IMG/VR virus record: IMGVR_UViG_3300046009_002077
Location: 1-31,570 of that record
Reading direction: 5' to 3' (one strand)
From: a virus
DNA: 31,570 nt
Every line of letters begins with the position of its first letter. The stretch's first letter is position 1. Below, piece by piece: positions 24,698 to 31,570 of the stretch. The position numbers and the translations under genes were made by a program. Below the pieces are notes generated by a model. It had not been told where the DNA came from. It saw only the letters and a program-made list of their open reading frames with translations, and made no database searches.

Positions 24698-25747
24698 ATG
24701 GCTACTAGGAGACCCTTAGTAAATATAGGCGGGGTGCTGCAGGAGATGCCAGCAACCGACGCGGTATATAGATCAGACGAGATAAATGTAACTAATGATG
24801 CTACTAATCCTTCAGCAGTATACCCAGTTCTAGTTCCTAGCACTGGGGGATACACAGCGCCTACAATTGCAAGTGCAAAAATTTCATTTGTACCAAGTAC
24901 AGGCACCCTTACTAGTTTAAGATTTTCCGGTAGTTTAATTAGACCTACCAGTGGGGTATTAACTGCAGCCGGAACTACTCAAGCTACTGGTTTAGCTCTT
25001 ACTTCTGATGTAAACTATATTGGCACTACAGCTGCAAATACTGGTGTAGTACTTCCTGCACCAATAGTAGGCAAGAAGATTAAAGTTATAAATCGCGGAG
25101 CAAGTGATCTTAGAGTATACCCACCTACTGGGAGTAATATTGATAACTTAGCAGCAAATGCCGCAATTATTTTACCAACACTTGGCGTGCTTGAGGTAAC
25201 AGCTAATACTACTACACAGTACAACTCAACATCAAACTCAGCTACTGGATTAAGGGGTGTTGTACCAGGTACTAATGGTGGTACTGGTGTAAATAACAGT
25301 ACCAGAACTATATCATATGCTGGTAACGTTGCCTTTACAGGAGCGTTTACGTTCTCTGGTGCGCTGACTGCGAACACTTCGATTACGTTCCCAACTACGG
25401 GCACGCTTGTAAGTACAACAGTTGCTCAGACTCTAACCAATAAAACATTTACCGGGTACACTGAGACAACGTATGCGCTTGCAGGTACAGATATTGCGGT
25501 AGCTAACGGCACTATCCAGAGAAAAACTCTGACAGCAAATACGACTTTTACAGAAACATTGGCAGATGGTCAATCTGTAGTGTTACACATAAACCCCGCT
25601 ACATTCACAGTCACGTGGCCTACAATAAGTTGGATTAACGCTGCTGGGACTAATACTGCTCCAACACTTAAAGCATCTGTATTGAATGTTATAGTAATCT
25701 GGCAAGACAACGGAGTTCTATATGGAAACTGGATAGGGAGCTTATAA
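24698..25747 (+). CDS. Putative short tail fibre protein
   Basis: This 349-residue protein is rich in threonine, serine, glycine and asparagine, as trimeric beta-structured fibres are. The N-terminus RRPLVNIGGVLQEMPATD is a common start for phage tail-fibre proteins that plug into the tail tip. The middle has repeated NTGVVLP and VYPPTGSNIDNL-type strands. GLRGVVPGTNGGTGVNNSTRTISYAGNVAF leads into a shaft and then FPTTGTLVSTTVAQTLTNKTF, a phrase widely shared among phage fibres. The last 120 residues use different codons from the first part (more ACG, GCG and CTG/CTT), suggesting exchange of the distal tip. Its stop overlaps the next start (TAATG). Confidence 0.72.
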   Translation: MATRRPLVNIGGVLQEMPATDAVYRSDEINVTNDATNPSAVYPVLVPSTGGYTAPTIASAKISFVPSTGTLTSLRFSGSLIRPTSGVLTAAGTTQATGLALTSDVNYIGTTAANTGVVLPAPIVGKKIKVINRGASDLRVYPPTGSNIDNLAANAAIILPTLGVLEVTANTTTQYNSTSNSATGLRGVVPGTNGGTGVNNSTRTISYAGNVAFTGAFTFSGALTANTSITFPTTGTLVSTTVAQTLTNKTFTGYTETTYALAGTDIAVANGTIQRKTLTANTTFTETLADGQSVVLHINPATFTVTWPTISWINAAGTNTAPTLKASVLNVIVIWQDNGVLYGNWIGSL

Positions 25748-27642
25748 TGTTTTTAGCTAATAAATTAGTGGGGGCTGGGGTCGCAGAAAAAACCTATGCT
25801 GACGACGTATTCTCCACTTATTTGTATACAGGTAGCGGCTCTAGCTTAGTCATCAATAACGGTATCGATCTTGTAGGTAAAGGGGGCATGATTTGGGCTA
25901 AAAAACGAAGTATTGCAGCTAATGCCAGCATAGTAGATACTGCAAGAGGTAAGGAATACCAGTTGTATCCTGACGGAACAAATGCTCAGGGGTACAATGC
26001 TTCCCTATATTCCTCATTTAATAATAACGGCTTTACGGTGGAAGTCGGCAATAGTGAAAGTGGTACCTCGTATTGCTCGTGGACTTTTCGCAGAGCAGCT
26101 AAGTTTTTTGATATTGTTACATACACTGGCACGGGGTCCGGACAAACAGTAGCTCACGGGCTAACCTCTACCCCTGGAGTAGTTCTGATAAAAAGCACCG
26201 GTTCTAGTGGTACTAACTGGGCTATTGCCTGCTACCTAGGTAGTGCTAGCAATTATGCTTACTGGTCTGGTAGTGGTCCAGGACTAAACGGAACAGCAGC
26301 GGCAACCTCCGCCTCCTTTAATTCATCTTCGTATATAGGTAGTACATCTATAAATACAGGGCTATTTTCAGCTTTAGCTGTAAGTGCGCCGCAAACACAT
26401 GTAGCTTACCTCTTTGGGCACAATACTTCTACGGATGGGATTATTAGGTGCGGCTCTTATATTGGCAACGGTAATACAATAGGACCAGCAATTGATCTTG
26501 GGTGGGAACCACAGTGGCTGATGGTAAAAAATGTATCCGGATTAGGGTCTTGGAATATTATAGATAACTTGAGAGGTTTTACATATGATGGATTAGACCA
26601 AGTTATCCAAGCAAATAGTACAGCAGTAGAAACTGAACAGACTTACATCGGTATCCGTTCAGATGGCTTCCAAGTTGTATCGACTTCAAGCGAAGTTAAT
26701 ACGAGTGGGGCTACCTACGTATACATGGCAATCCGTAGATCTAATAAGCCGCCTACGAGTGGCGCCAGTGTTTTTACTGTAGACAATGCTACTGGCTTTA
26801 CAGATGCCCCAACAATAGCTAAGCAAGACCTGTTTATTAGTGCCATTCGCTCATCAGCGAATGGGTACACTCCTGCGGGTTTTTCTTGGGGTGACCGTGT
26901 AAGGGGGTATGGCTCCAGTAGTACAAAAACCATAAATTCTTCAAGTACTGCTAGTGAAGTCGAGGACACCATGTTTCCGTTTGGTGTTAGTGGGTATGTT
27001 TGGAATGCTGGTGGAGGTTTTCCAAGGATTACTTATCGAATTAAACGCGCAGTAGGCTTCTTCGACATAGTCGGATATAAGGGGACTGGTGCTGCTCAAG
27101 ACGTTAAACATAACTTATCTGTGCTCCCTGAGTTGATACTGCTTAAAAACAGAACTACTAACGGGATGAGTTGGAAGTTTAGGTACAGTGCAGGGGAGGG
27201 CAACTTAACGAGTGATGTGGCTGGCGGTATCTTCGCCTTGCCATCAGTTAGCGCTACTACGTTTTCTATAGGACAATTTGCTGGATCAGACCTTAACGCG
27301 TCTGGGGGGGATTTTGTAGCGTACCTATTCTCTACCGTACTCGGCATCTCAAAAATAGGTACGTATCTAGGCAACTCTTCTAATCGCACGATCGATTGCG
27401 GGTTTTCTGCTGGTGCTAGGTTTGTCATGATAAAACGTACTGACGCTGCAGGGGATTGGTATGTATTTGATACAGTGCGCGGTATCACAGCTTCAGAAGG
27501 GACTACGCCATATATATTACTGAACTCGGCTGCAGCCGAGTCGTATGGTGGGATTACATCTGCTGCAGCTGGGTTTGCTTTGTCTAATACCACATCACTA
27601 AATGTAAACGGCGCAACCTACATCTTTTTAGCAATTGCTTAA
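25747..27642 (+). CDS. Tail protein with DUF7483-like repeated domains
   Basis: This 631-residue protein is built from repeats. One pattern, FFDIVTYTGTGSGQTVAHGL, returns as FFDIVGYKGTGAAQDVKHNL. A second, RCGSYIGNGNTIGPAIDLGW followed by PQWLMVKNVSGLGSWNIID, returns as SKIGTYLGNSSNRTIDCGF followed by ARFVMIKRTDAAGDWYVFD. This is the layout of DUF7483-type phage tail proteins, thought to be distal virion components facing the host. The N-terminus (FLANKLVGAGVAEKTYADD) is probably the attachment part. The start overlaps the previous stop, with AGGGAG upstream. No sugar-cleaving active site is evident, so binding rather than depolymerase activity is the safer reading. Confidence 0.72.
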   Translation: MFLANKLVGAGVAEKTYADDVFSTYLYTGSGSSLVINNGIDLVGKGGMIWAKKRSIAANASIVDTARGKEYQLYPDGTNAQGYNASLYSSFNNNGFTVEVGNSESGTSYCSWTFRRAAKFFDIVTYTGTGSGQTVAHGLTSTPGVVLIKSTGSSGTNWAIACYLGSASNYAYWSGSGPGLNGTAAATSASFNSSSYIGSTSINTGLFSALAVSAPQTHVAYLFGHNTSTDGIIRCGSYIGNGNTIGPAIDLGWEPQWLMVKNVSGLGSWNIIDNLRGFTYDGLDQVIQANSTAVETEQTYIGIRSDGFQVVSTSSEVNTSGATYVYMAIRRSNKPPTSGASVFTVDNATGFTDAPTIAKQDLFISAIRSSANGYTPAGFSWGDRVRGYGSSSTKTINSSSTASEVEDTMFPFGVSGYVWNAGGGFPRITYRIKRAVGFFDIVGYKGTGAAQDVKHNLSVLPELILLKNRTTNGMSWKFRYSAGEGNLTSDVAGGIFALPSVSATTFSIGQFAGSDLNASGGDFVAYLFSTVLGISKIGTYLGNSSNRTIDCGFSAGARFVMIKRTDAAGDWYVFDTVRGITASEGTTPYILLNSAAAESYGGITSAAAGFALSNTTSLNVNGATYIFLAIA

Positions 27643-27650
27643 GGAATAAT

Positions 27651-28241
27651 ATGGAACTTTATAACATCGCAAACCAAACAACCTGTACTGAACAGGAGTT
27701 TAGAAATACTTTCCCTAATACTAGTTTTCCTGAGATTCTTCTTGTAGACACCCTTGAAGAATTTGGGTACAAACCAGTATTAGAATCACCTCAGTTACCT
27801 TGCCAATCTTACGAGATAGTAGTACGTGATGGTGTAACCATTGACGCTAATGATAACGTAGTCAAGAAATGGAAAGTCATTCCAATGTACACAGAATATG
27901 TGGATGGGAATGGTGTCGTTCACACGGTACAAGAACAGATTGATGCACACATTGCTAGGGATGCTGAAGCACGGGCATCCGAAGCTAGAAATCAAGCTAA
28001 AGTAACTAGGCAATCTGCGGTGGATGCGATTAAAGTCACCACCTCAACTGGAAAAACTTTTGATGGGGACGAAACTTCCCAAACTCGTATGGCAAGAGCA
28101 ATCATTGCATTGCAAGCTATGGGAGTACCCACAGTAACTTGGGTGTTAGCAGATAATACTTCGACCCAGGCAACCATAGCCGAACTTGTAGAAGCCTTAG
28201 CCTTAGCTGGTGCAGCTCAAGCTAATATTTGGGTGATATAA
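27651..28241 (+). CDS. DUF4376 protein, fibre-associated
   Basis: This 196-residue protein has a C-terminal DUF4376-like domain. KVTTSTGKTFDGDETSQTRMA starts it at about 127, and ALQAMGVPTVTWVLADN follows, ending in an alanine-rich helix AELVEALALAGAAQANIWV. The N-terminal half (FPEILLVDTLEEFGYKPVLE and YEIVVRDGVTIDANDNVVKKWKV) resembles proteins encoded just after tail fibres, some of which help fibre assembly or sit at the fibre tip. A helical, alanine/arginine-rich linker (DAEARASEARNQAK) joins the two. AAGGA lies 5 nt before the ATG. The domain call is fairly sure; the role is inferred from position. Confidence 0.75.
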   Translation: MELYNIANQTTCTEQEFRNTFPNTSFPEILLVDTLEEFGYKPVLESPQLPCQSYEIVVRDGVTIDANDNVVKKWKVIPMYTEYVDGNGVVHTVQEQIDAHIARDAEARASEARNQAKVTRQSAVDAIKVTTSTGKTFDGDETSQTRMARAIIALQAMGVPTVTWVLADNTSTQATIAELVEALALAGAAQANIWVI

Positions 28242-28501
28242 TGAACGAGCTAGGACGCAGAGTAAAAAACTTCGCCATATGTCTAGATCAGTTACTATAC
28301 TCCATTATCACTTTAGGTAATGGAGACCCTGATGAAACATGCTCTAGCGCAGCATGGAGAATGGAAGTAGACGGTAGATTTTTTGGATTTTTTAGACCAG
28401 TAATAGATGCTATCTTTTTCTGGGATAAAAACCACTGCTACGAAAGCTATAAAAGCGAAACAATAAGAGCACTGTTTGTGAAAGACCACTACAATAAATA
28501 G
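28241..28501 (+). CDS. Conserved small phage protein near lysis genes, function unknown
   Basis: This 86-residue protein has the pattern LGRRVKNFAICLDQLLYSIITLGNGDPDETCSSAAWRMEVDGR then FFRPVIDAIFFWDKNHC and KSETIRALFV. I recognise this type as a small protein often found beside phage lysis genes and often annotated without function. Two moderately hydrophobic stretches (residues about 10-25 and 48-63) suggest peripheral membrane contact. The ATG at 28241 overlaps the stop of the preceding gene as TAATG. An upstream TTG at 28229 in the same frame lacks a better ribosome site and is not used here. The function is unknown. Confidence 0.7.
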   Translation: MNELGRRVKNFAICLDQLLYSIITLGNGDPDETCSSAAWRMEVDGRFFGFFRPVIDAIFFWDKNHCYESYKSETIRALFVKDHYNK

Positions 28502-28509
28502 GATGATAT

Positions 28510-28839
28510 ATGGACATAGGAAGCTCCTTAGGGGAAACAGTAGGGATCGTGGGAGTAGCTATAGTTACTTTGGCACTGGGTGCACAGCAATTGTTAAAAC
28601 GATGGAAAACAGGTAGCGCTGAAAACAGCATCCTAACATTGCTACACTCAGAACTAGAAAGGATGGCTACTCAGAATAAGTTGCTTTCTAGTTATGTTAA
28701 TGCCTTGCAGATAGAAGCAGTTAAGATAAATTCGGAACTTGCTAAGCTACAGGTAGAGAATAAGAAGCTGCACACGGAAGTATTAATTCTTACAAACGAG
28801 TTAATAAGCATGAGAAGAGTGCTAGATAAGAAAGGCTAA
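28510..28839 (+). CDS. Small membrane protein with coiled coil, lysis region
   Basis: This 109-residue protein has one N-terminal membrane segment (about 10-28, ETVGIVGVAIVTLALGAQQ) followed by KRWK, which suggests an inside-facing positive stop. The rest is a long coiled coil (SELERMATQNKLLSSYVNAL and onward, leucine- and glutamate-rich). Single-TM coiled-coil proteins in lysis cassettes can be holins, antiholins or spanin-like proteins. Here a two-TM holin and a spanin pair are encoded downstream, so an accessory or antiholin role is possible. AGGATGATAT precedes the ATG. No family is recognised with confidence. Confidence 0.65.
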   Translation: MDIGSSLGETVGIVGVAIVTLALGAQQLLKRWKTGSAENSILTLLHSELERMATQNKLLSSYVNALQIEAVKINSELAKLQVENKKLHTEVLILTNELISMRRVLDKKG

Positions 28840-28840
28840 T

Positions 28841-29239
28841 ATGAAAATCACATTAGTACGAAGCAAAGAGATTGGGAATGCTACACCAGGTATGCTATAT
28901 TTAGATAATAAGTTATTTTGCTATACACTTGAGGATGTAAGTCGTCCTGTCAAAGTATATGGTAAAACAGCTATACCTAAAGGCAAGTATGTTGTTAAAC
29001 TTACAATGTCTAATAGGTTTAAAAAAGTAATGCCACTGTTGCTAAATGTACCTAATTTCGAAGGTATAAGGATCCACGCTGGAAATACCTCTGAAGATAC
29101 AGAAGGCTGTATTCTTGTAGGTACGCAAAGTTCAGTAGTAGCAGGCAATTATAATGTATTAGGTAGCAGAGATGCTTTCTCTAAGTTGATGGCTATTCTA
29201 ACCCCTTATAAAGGAGAAATAGTTATGGAGATAAAATGA
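28841..29239 (+). CDS. DUF5675 protein, candidate peptidoglycan-acting lysis protein
   Basis: This 132-residue protein matches the DUF5675 pattern: GMLYLDNKLFCYTLEDVSRP near the start, AIPKGKYVVKLTMSNRFKK in the middle, and FEGIRIHAGNTSEDTEGCIL at about 73-92, with H79, E88 and C90. The HAGN...DTEGCILVG motif recalls the His...Gly-Cys active site of YkuD L,D-transpeptidases. It stands between a membrane protein and the holin, where an endolysin is expected, and no other endolysin is seen in the window. It has no signal peptide, so export would rely on the holin. The family call is good; the lytic role is inferred. Its stop overlaps the holin start as ATGA. Confidence 0.8.
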   Translation: MKITLVRSKEIGNATPGMLYLDNKLFCYTLEDVSRPVKVYGKTAIPKGKYVVKLTMSNRFKKVMPLLLNVPNFEGIRIHAGNTSEDTEGCILVGTQSSVVAGNYNVLGSRDAFSKLMAILTPYKGEIVMEIK

Positions 29240-29469
29240 GAAACATTAAGAAGAAACTAGTTGGGGCTAGAAGATCAAAAACTGTACTATTTAATAGTAT
29301 TATGGCTGTTCTTCTACCATCTATAATTTATGCGCAGGAAATGCTGCCTATATTAAAGGAATTACTAACACCAGAAGCCTATCAAGCAACTGGACTGGCA
29401 GTAGTTATTATAAATATAGTCCTTAGATTCAAAACTGACAATAGTTTGGATAACAAGCATGATCAATAG
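29236..29469 (+). CDS. Putative holin (two membrane segments)
   Basis: This 77-residue protein has a basic N-terminus (MRNIKKKLVGARRSK) and two hydrophobic segments at about 17-33 (VLFNSIMAVLLPSIIYA) and 52-64 (TGLAVVIINIVLR). A charged C-terminal tail ends NSLDNKHDQ. A loop LPILKELLTPEAYQ separates the segments. This is the pattern of a small phage holin family found beside spanin genes; holins open the inner membrane at a set time. The ATG overlaps the previous stop and is preceded by GGAGATAAA. The size, topology and cassette position agree. An antiholin reading is possible given the other membrane protein at 28510. Confidence 0.75.
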   Translation: MRNIKKKLVGARRSKTVLFNSIMAVLLPSIIYAQEMLPILKELLTPEAYQATGLAVVIINIVLRFKTDNSLDNKHDQ

Positions 29470-29785
29470 TACTATATTAAAGTACCTTCTATCAGCAACT
29501 CTGGCTGTATCAGTGCTATACTCAATGTATGATTATGTTTATGATAGGGGGTACGCAGCTAAAACTTTGGAAGTGGAAACTTACCAAAGAAAGCAATCAG
29601 AAAATATCGCGGCACTGTCTAAAACCTTGGCTAATTTACCAGCCGAAGTAGTGCTAGAATACGACAAAGTTTACGGTAGCGTGTTAGATGATATTAAAAA
29701 CAAGCCATTATACATAGTAAGTAAGGATGGTAAATGTCAACCAAGTAAGGACTTCGAGAAAGCTTATAGGAGCTTACTGAAATGA
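29459..29785 (+). CDS. Inner-membrane spanin (Rz-like)
   Basis: This 108-residue protein has an N-terminal membrane anchor (about 8-24, KYLLSATLAVSVLYSMY) and then a periplasmic helical part (GYAAKTLEVETYQRKQSENIA, AALSKTLANLPAEVV). It ends in a short segment with one cysteine (DGKCQPSKD). This is the type II layout of Rz-like i-spanins, which join with an outer-membrane partner to fuse the two membranes in the last step of lysis of Gram-negative cells. It overlaps the holin gene by 11 nt and the outer spanin gene by ATGA. The identity rests on topology and on the lipoprotein encoded next to it. Confidence 0.78.
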   Translation: MINSTILKYLLSATLAVSVLYSMYDYVYDRGYAAKTLEVETYQRKQSENIAALSKTLANLPAEVVLEYDKVYGSVLDDIKNKPLYIVSKDGKCQPSKDFEKAYRSLLK

Positions 29786-30036
29786 AATATATACTAGCAG
29801 TTCTACTGCTAACTGGGTGCTGTTCAGCACCGATTGTTCATCCTACAGAACCAATAATCATAGACAGTAGAATATTGGAGAAGTGCAAACCACAAGTGTT
29901 ACCAGAGTCCACATTAACTTACGAGTCAATTTTAGAGAATGTTAAAGATAATTCAATTCTCTATAAAGAGTGTTCTGCAAAGAATGATGCTGCTATCACT
30001 TTAATTAAGAAGTTAACTAACCAGAAGGATAAGTAA
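29782..30036 (+). CDS. Outer-membrane spanin lipoprotein (Rz1-like)
   Basis: This 84-residue protein starts with a lipoprotein signal (MKYILAVLLLTGCC) with the lipobox LLTGC, so cleavage should leave C13 as the lipidated first residue. A proline-containing stretch follows (APIVHPTEPIII), then a helical, charged C-terminus. Together with the gene just upstream it fits an i-spanin/o-spanin pair that bridges inner and outer membranes. Unlike lambda Rz1 it is not nested inside the Rz gene; it merely overlaps it by ATGA. An outer-membrane lipoprotein implies a Gram-negative host. Confidence 0.85.
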   Translation: MKYILAVLLLTGCCSAPIVHPTEPIIIDSRILEKCKPQVLPESTLTYESILENVKDNSILYKECSAKNDAAITLIKKLTNQKDK

Positions 30037-30037
30037 T

Positions 30038-30286
30038 ATGACAACAGTTATTAGATACATCAACAACACTAATCAAGATGTTGTTGCGGGAAGTTTCACA
30101 GTACCTAAGCATGACCAGTTAATAGTAAATGATTTTATTCAGCCACTGGATGCTCTGGCAGGGAAAAGCCTATTAGTATTAGTAGATGGAGTTGAGTTGC
30201 ATCCAGACCTAGTTCCGGCTAATATACCAACAGCTATTCTTGCTACTCCAAGAATGAAAGAGAAATTAGTTGACGTTACAGAGTAG
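30038..30286 (+). CDS. Small conserved phage protein, function unknown
   Basis: This 82-residue protein starts one base after the outer spanin stop, with AAGGATAAG at the end of that gene as ribosome site. It begins with a short beta pattern (TVIRYINNTNQDVVAGSFTV, then KHDQLIVNDFI) and contains SLLVLVDGVELHPDL. It has no signal, membrane segment or catalytic motif. It could be a small virion or cement protein, since the next genes look structural, but this is only a guess from position. Confidence 0.55.
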   Translation: MTTVIRYINNTNQDVVAGSFTVPKHDQLIVNDFIQPLDALAGKSLLVLVDGVELHPDLVPANIPTAILATPRMKEKLVDVTE

Positions 30287-30291
30287 TAGTG

Positions 30292-30322
30292 ATTATAGCC
30301 CCTTCTATGGGGCTATAATTTT
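30292..30322 (+). terminator. Intrinsic terminator after the lysis block
   Basis: ATTATAGCCCC (30292-30302) pairs exactly with GGGGCTATAAT (30309-30319), with a 6-nt loop and TTTT to 30322. Promoter P7 follows. Confidence 0.93.
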
Positions 30323-30333
30323 ATGTGGGTATT

Positions 30334-30375
30334 AAAATTATTATCATTGAAATATATTACCTAAAGTGGTATACT
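30334..30375 (+). promoter_or_regulatory. Sigma70-type promoter for the last operon (P7)
   Basis: AAAATTATTATCATTGAAA carries the upstream box and a -35 TTGAAA (30347-30352). A 17-nt spacer ends GG before TATACT (30370-30375), as in P6. The next ATG lies 35 nt downstream. Confidence 0.85.
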
Positions 30376-30410
30376 AAGTGTAAAATAATGTACAACTAAA
30401 GGACTAAATC

Positions 30411-31013
30411 ATGGCTAAGCAAGCTCTGAAAATAATAAAGGGATCCACACTATCTAATACCTTTAGGTACGAGTCCCCAAAGAAACTATATAGACCAATT
30501 ACTAACATTTCTAATACAGCTCCGATGGTTATAACTGCTGTAGCTCACGACCTACCAGATGCCTGGAGAGTTAAAGTTACTAATGTAGTGGGTATGGGGG
30601 AAATCAATAACCAAGAAGAGTACTTGGAGGCAACCAAATTAACTGCCGACACTATAGAAATTAACTCTATTAATGCTGTCGGGTTTAAGACGTATGTTTC
30701 AGGTGGTATATTAGAATACAACCAACCTATAAACTTAACTGGTGTATCTGCTGAAATGCAGGTCAGATTAAAAGTTGACGATACTGGGGTACTAACTACG
30801 TTGTCCACGCAAAATGGTGGCATACTAATAGATGGAGATAATGGCACATTAACTATATATATGTCAGCGGCAAATACCTCTATGTTGGACTGGGCGAAAG
30901 GTGTCTATAGTCTTGAGCTAACCTTCCCAGACGGTACAGTAGAGCTATTCCTAGAGGGTTCGGTTTCTACGATCAAGGAGGTGGTACGTGCAGACGATAG
31001 TAACGCTCCCTAA
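30411..31013 (+). CDS. Probable phage structural protein, function unknown
   Basis: This 200-residue beta-rich protein starts after CTAAAGGACTAAATC. It begins with MAKQALKIIKGSTLSNTFRYES and has a domain around LPDAWRVKVTNVVGMGEINN, followed by NLTGVSAEMQVRLKVDDTGV and YSLELTFPDGTVELFLEGSV. The last pattern, a set of short strands with LTG...AEMQVR and a final ...LEG.V, is common in small virion-associated proteins whose genes lie near tail or decoration genes. No enzyme motif or signal peptide is seen. The next gene overlaps it by 26 nt, implying co-translation. Confidence 0.6.
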   Translation: MAKQALKIIKGSTLSNTFRYESPKKLYRPITNISNTAPMVITAVAHDLPDAWRVKVTNVVGMGEINNQEEYLEATKLTADTIEINSINAVGFKTYVSGGILEYNQPINLTGVSAEMQVRLKVDDTGVLTTLSTQNGGILIDGDNGTLTIYMSAANTSMLDWAKGVYSLELTFPDGTVELFLEGSVSTIKEVVRADDSNAP

Positions 31014-31506
31014 TTCCAGTACCTTAGTATCTGAGGTAGTAACTACTAGTATAATTCAAAGAGTTGAGGCAGCAACTATTGTACAGTCTGGTTCTCAGCA
31101 GGGGTTGCGTGGAGCACCTGGTAGAGATGGAGTAGACGGTCAAGATGGAGCCTCAGCTAGTCTATATGTTAGCTGTATAGCTTCAGGTGCTATAGGTGGT
31201 GGCAGGGTAGTACGAATAATTTGGGATAGGTATGTTGGTTACGTATCATCTGATGATATAACACAAGCTACAACAGTTCTTGGTATAACAACAGGAGCTG
31301 CTGCTCATGAGGATCAGGTATACGCCCAATACATGGGCGAGATAGTGGATAGTGGATGGAACTGGGTACCTGGACCAGTATACTGCGGTATTAATGGTGT
31401 AATAACTCAGACAGTACCTACCACAGGATTCATACTTATGCTAGGAACAGCAATCAATAGTACAACTATTGTAATTAATATTAAACAACCCCTAATTCTA
31501 TCATAG
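30988..31506 (+). CDS. Probable virion protein with short collagen-like segment
   Basis: This 172-residue protein starts at a GTG with a perfect AAGGAGG 6 nt upstream, inside the end of the preceding gene. Its first 35 residues are beta- and threonine-rich. Residues about 39-55 are collagen-like (GLRGAPGRDGVDGQDGA). The rest is a compact beta domain (GGRVVRIIWDRYVGYVSSDD, TTVLGITTGAAAHEDQVYAQ, GEIVDSGWNWVPGPVYCGIN) resembling C-terminal domains of small phage structural proteins. A trimer joined by the collagen-like part is likely. It may be a decoration or tail-tip protein; nothing in the sequence decides this. Confidence 0.6.
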   Translation: MQTIVTLPNSSTLVSEVVTTSIIQRVEAATIVQSGSQQGLRGAPGRDGVDGQDGASASLYVSCIASGAIGGGRVVRIIWDRYVGYVSSDDITQATTVLGITTGAAAHEDQVYAQYMGEIVDSGWNWVPGPVYCGINGVITQTVPTTGFILMLGTAINSTTIVINIKQPLILS

Positions 31507-31515
31507 GAGAAATAA

Positions 31516-31570
31516 ATGGGTACAGCTTCAACAACTAAGGTTATTATACAAAGTGGTGGTAACCTTCAAG
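31516..31570 (+). CDS. Start of a gene cut by the window edge
   Basis: ATG at 31516 follows AGGAGAAATAA, a good ribosome site, and the frame (MGTASTTKVIIQSGGNLQ) stays open to the last base. It belongs to the operon from P7. Eighteen residues are too few to identify it. Confidence 0.6.
   Translation, partial: MGTASTTKVIIQSGGNLQ

Noticed and set aside
1-31570. tRNA genes, integrase or attachment sites, insertion sequences
   Set aside because: No cloverleaf with a T-loop pattern, no recombinase or transposase motifs and no flanking duplications were seen on reading both strands.

Overview
The window is the packaging and virion-structure arm plus the lysis cassette of a long-tailed (siphovirus-type) double-stranded DNA phage. 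The DNA is AT-rich and almost fully coding. Genes are packed with TAATG/ATGA overlaps and have clear Shine-Dalgarno sequences. A lipoprotein outer spanin next to an inner-membrane spanin points to a Gram-negative host. The species cannot be named from the sequence. No integrase, repressor, tRNA, IS element or CRISPR array is visible, so phage versus prophage cannot be decided here.

Layout: (1) 1-1699, probable small terminase and the large terminase, ending in a terminator. (2) 1744-3416, a promoter, an HNH endonuclease, and an HK97-type portal overlapping it by 137 nt, closed by a 16-bp bidirectional terminator. (3) 3418-4741, two genes on the opposite strand: a PhoH-like ATPase, then a ClpP-like peptidase. 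(4) 4787-4880, two divergent promoters around an 11-bp inverted repeat. (5) 4949-10243, a five-codon leader ORF, a prohead protease fused to the major capsid protein with an internal ribosome site for the capsid part, two alternative hairpins, three head-tail joining genes, and a T5 pb6-like tail tube protein followed by a terminator. (6) 10285-11085, a tail assembly chaperone pair joined by a -1 frameshift at A AAT TTT. (7) 11111-18446, a promoter, a 2405-residue tape measure protein and a terminator. (8) 18456-23762, a promoter, a putative tail-tip hub protein and a modular 1198-residue tail fibre. (9) 23782-30322, a promoter over a palindrome, three tail-tip or fibre proteins, a DUF4376 protein, the lysis genes (small membrane protein, DUF5675 protein, two-TM holin, inner and outer spanins) and a terminator. 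(10) 30334-end, a promoter and two small probable structural proteins, with a third gene cut by the window edge.

Seven promoters share one design: an AAAATTT-like box 11-15 nt upstream of a sigma70 -35 hexamer, usually joined to it by ATCaTTGA, then exactly 17 nt to TATAAT or TATACT. Terminators or hairpins after the terminase, portal, capsid, tail tube, chaperone and tape measure genes would set the dosage of each block. The most interesting points are the promoter family, the protease-capsid fusion with its internal start and leader ORF, the switchable hairpin pair after the capsid gene, the PhoH/ClpP module on the opposite strand, and a DUF5675 protein standing where an endolysin would be.
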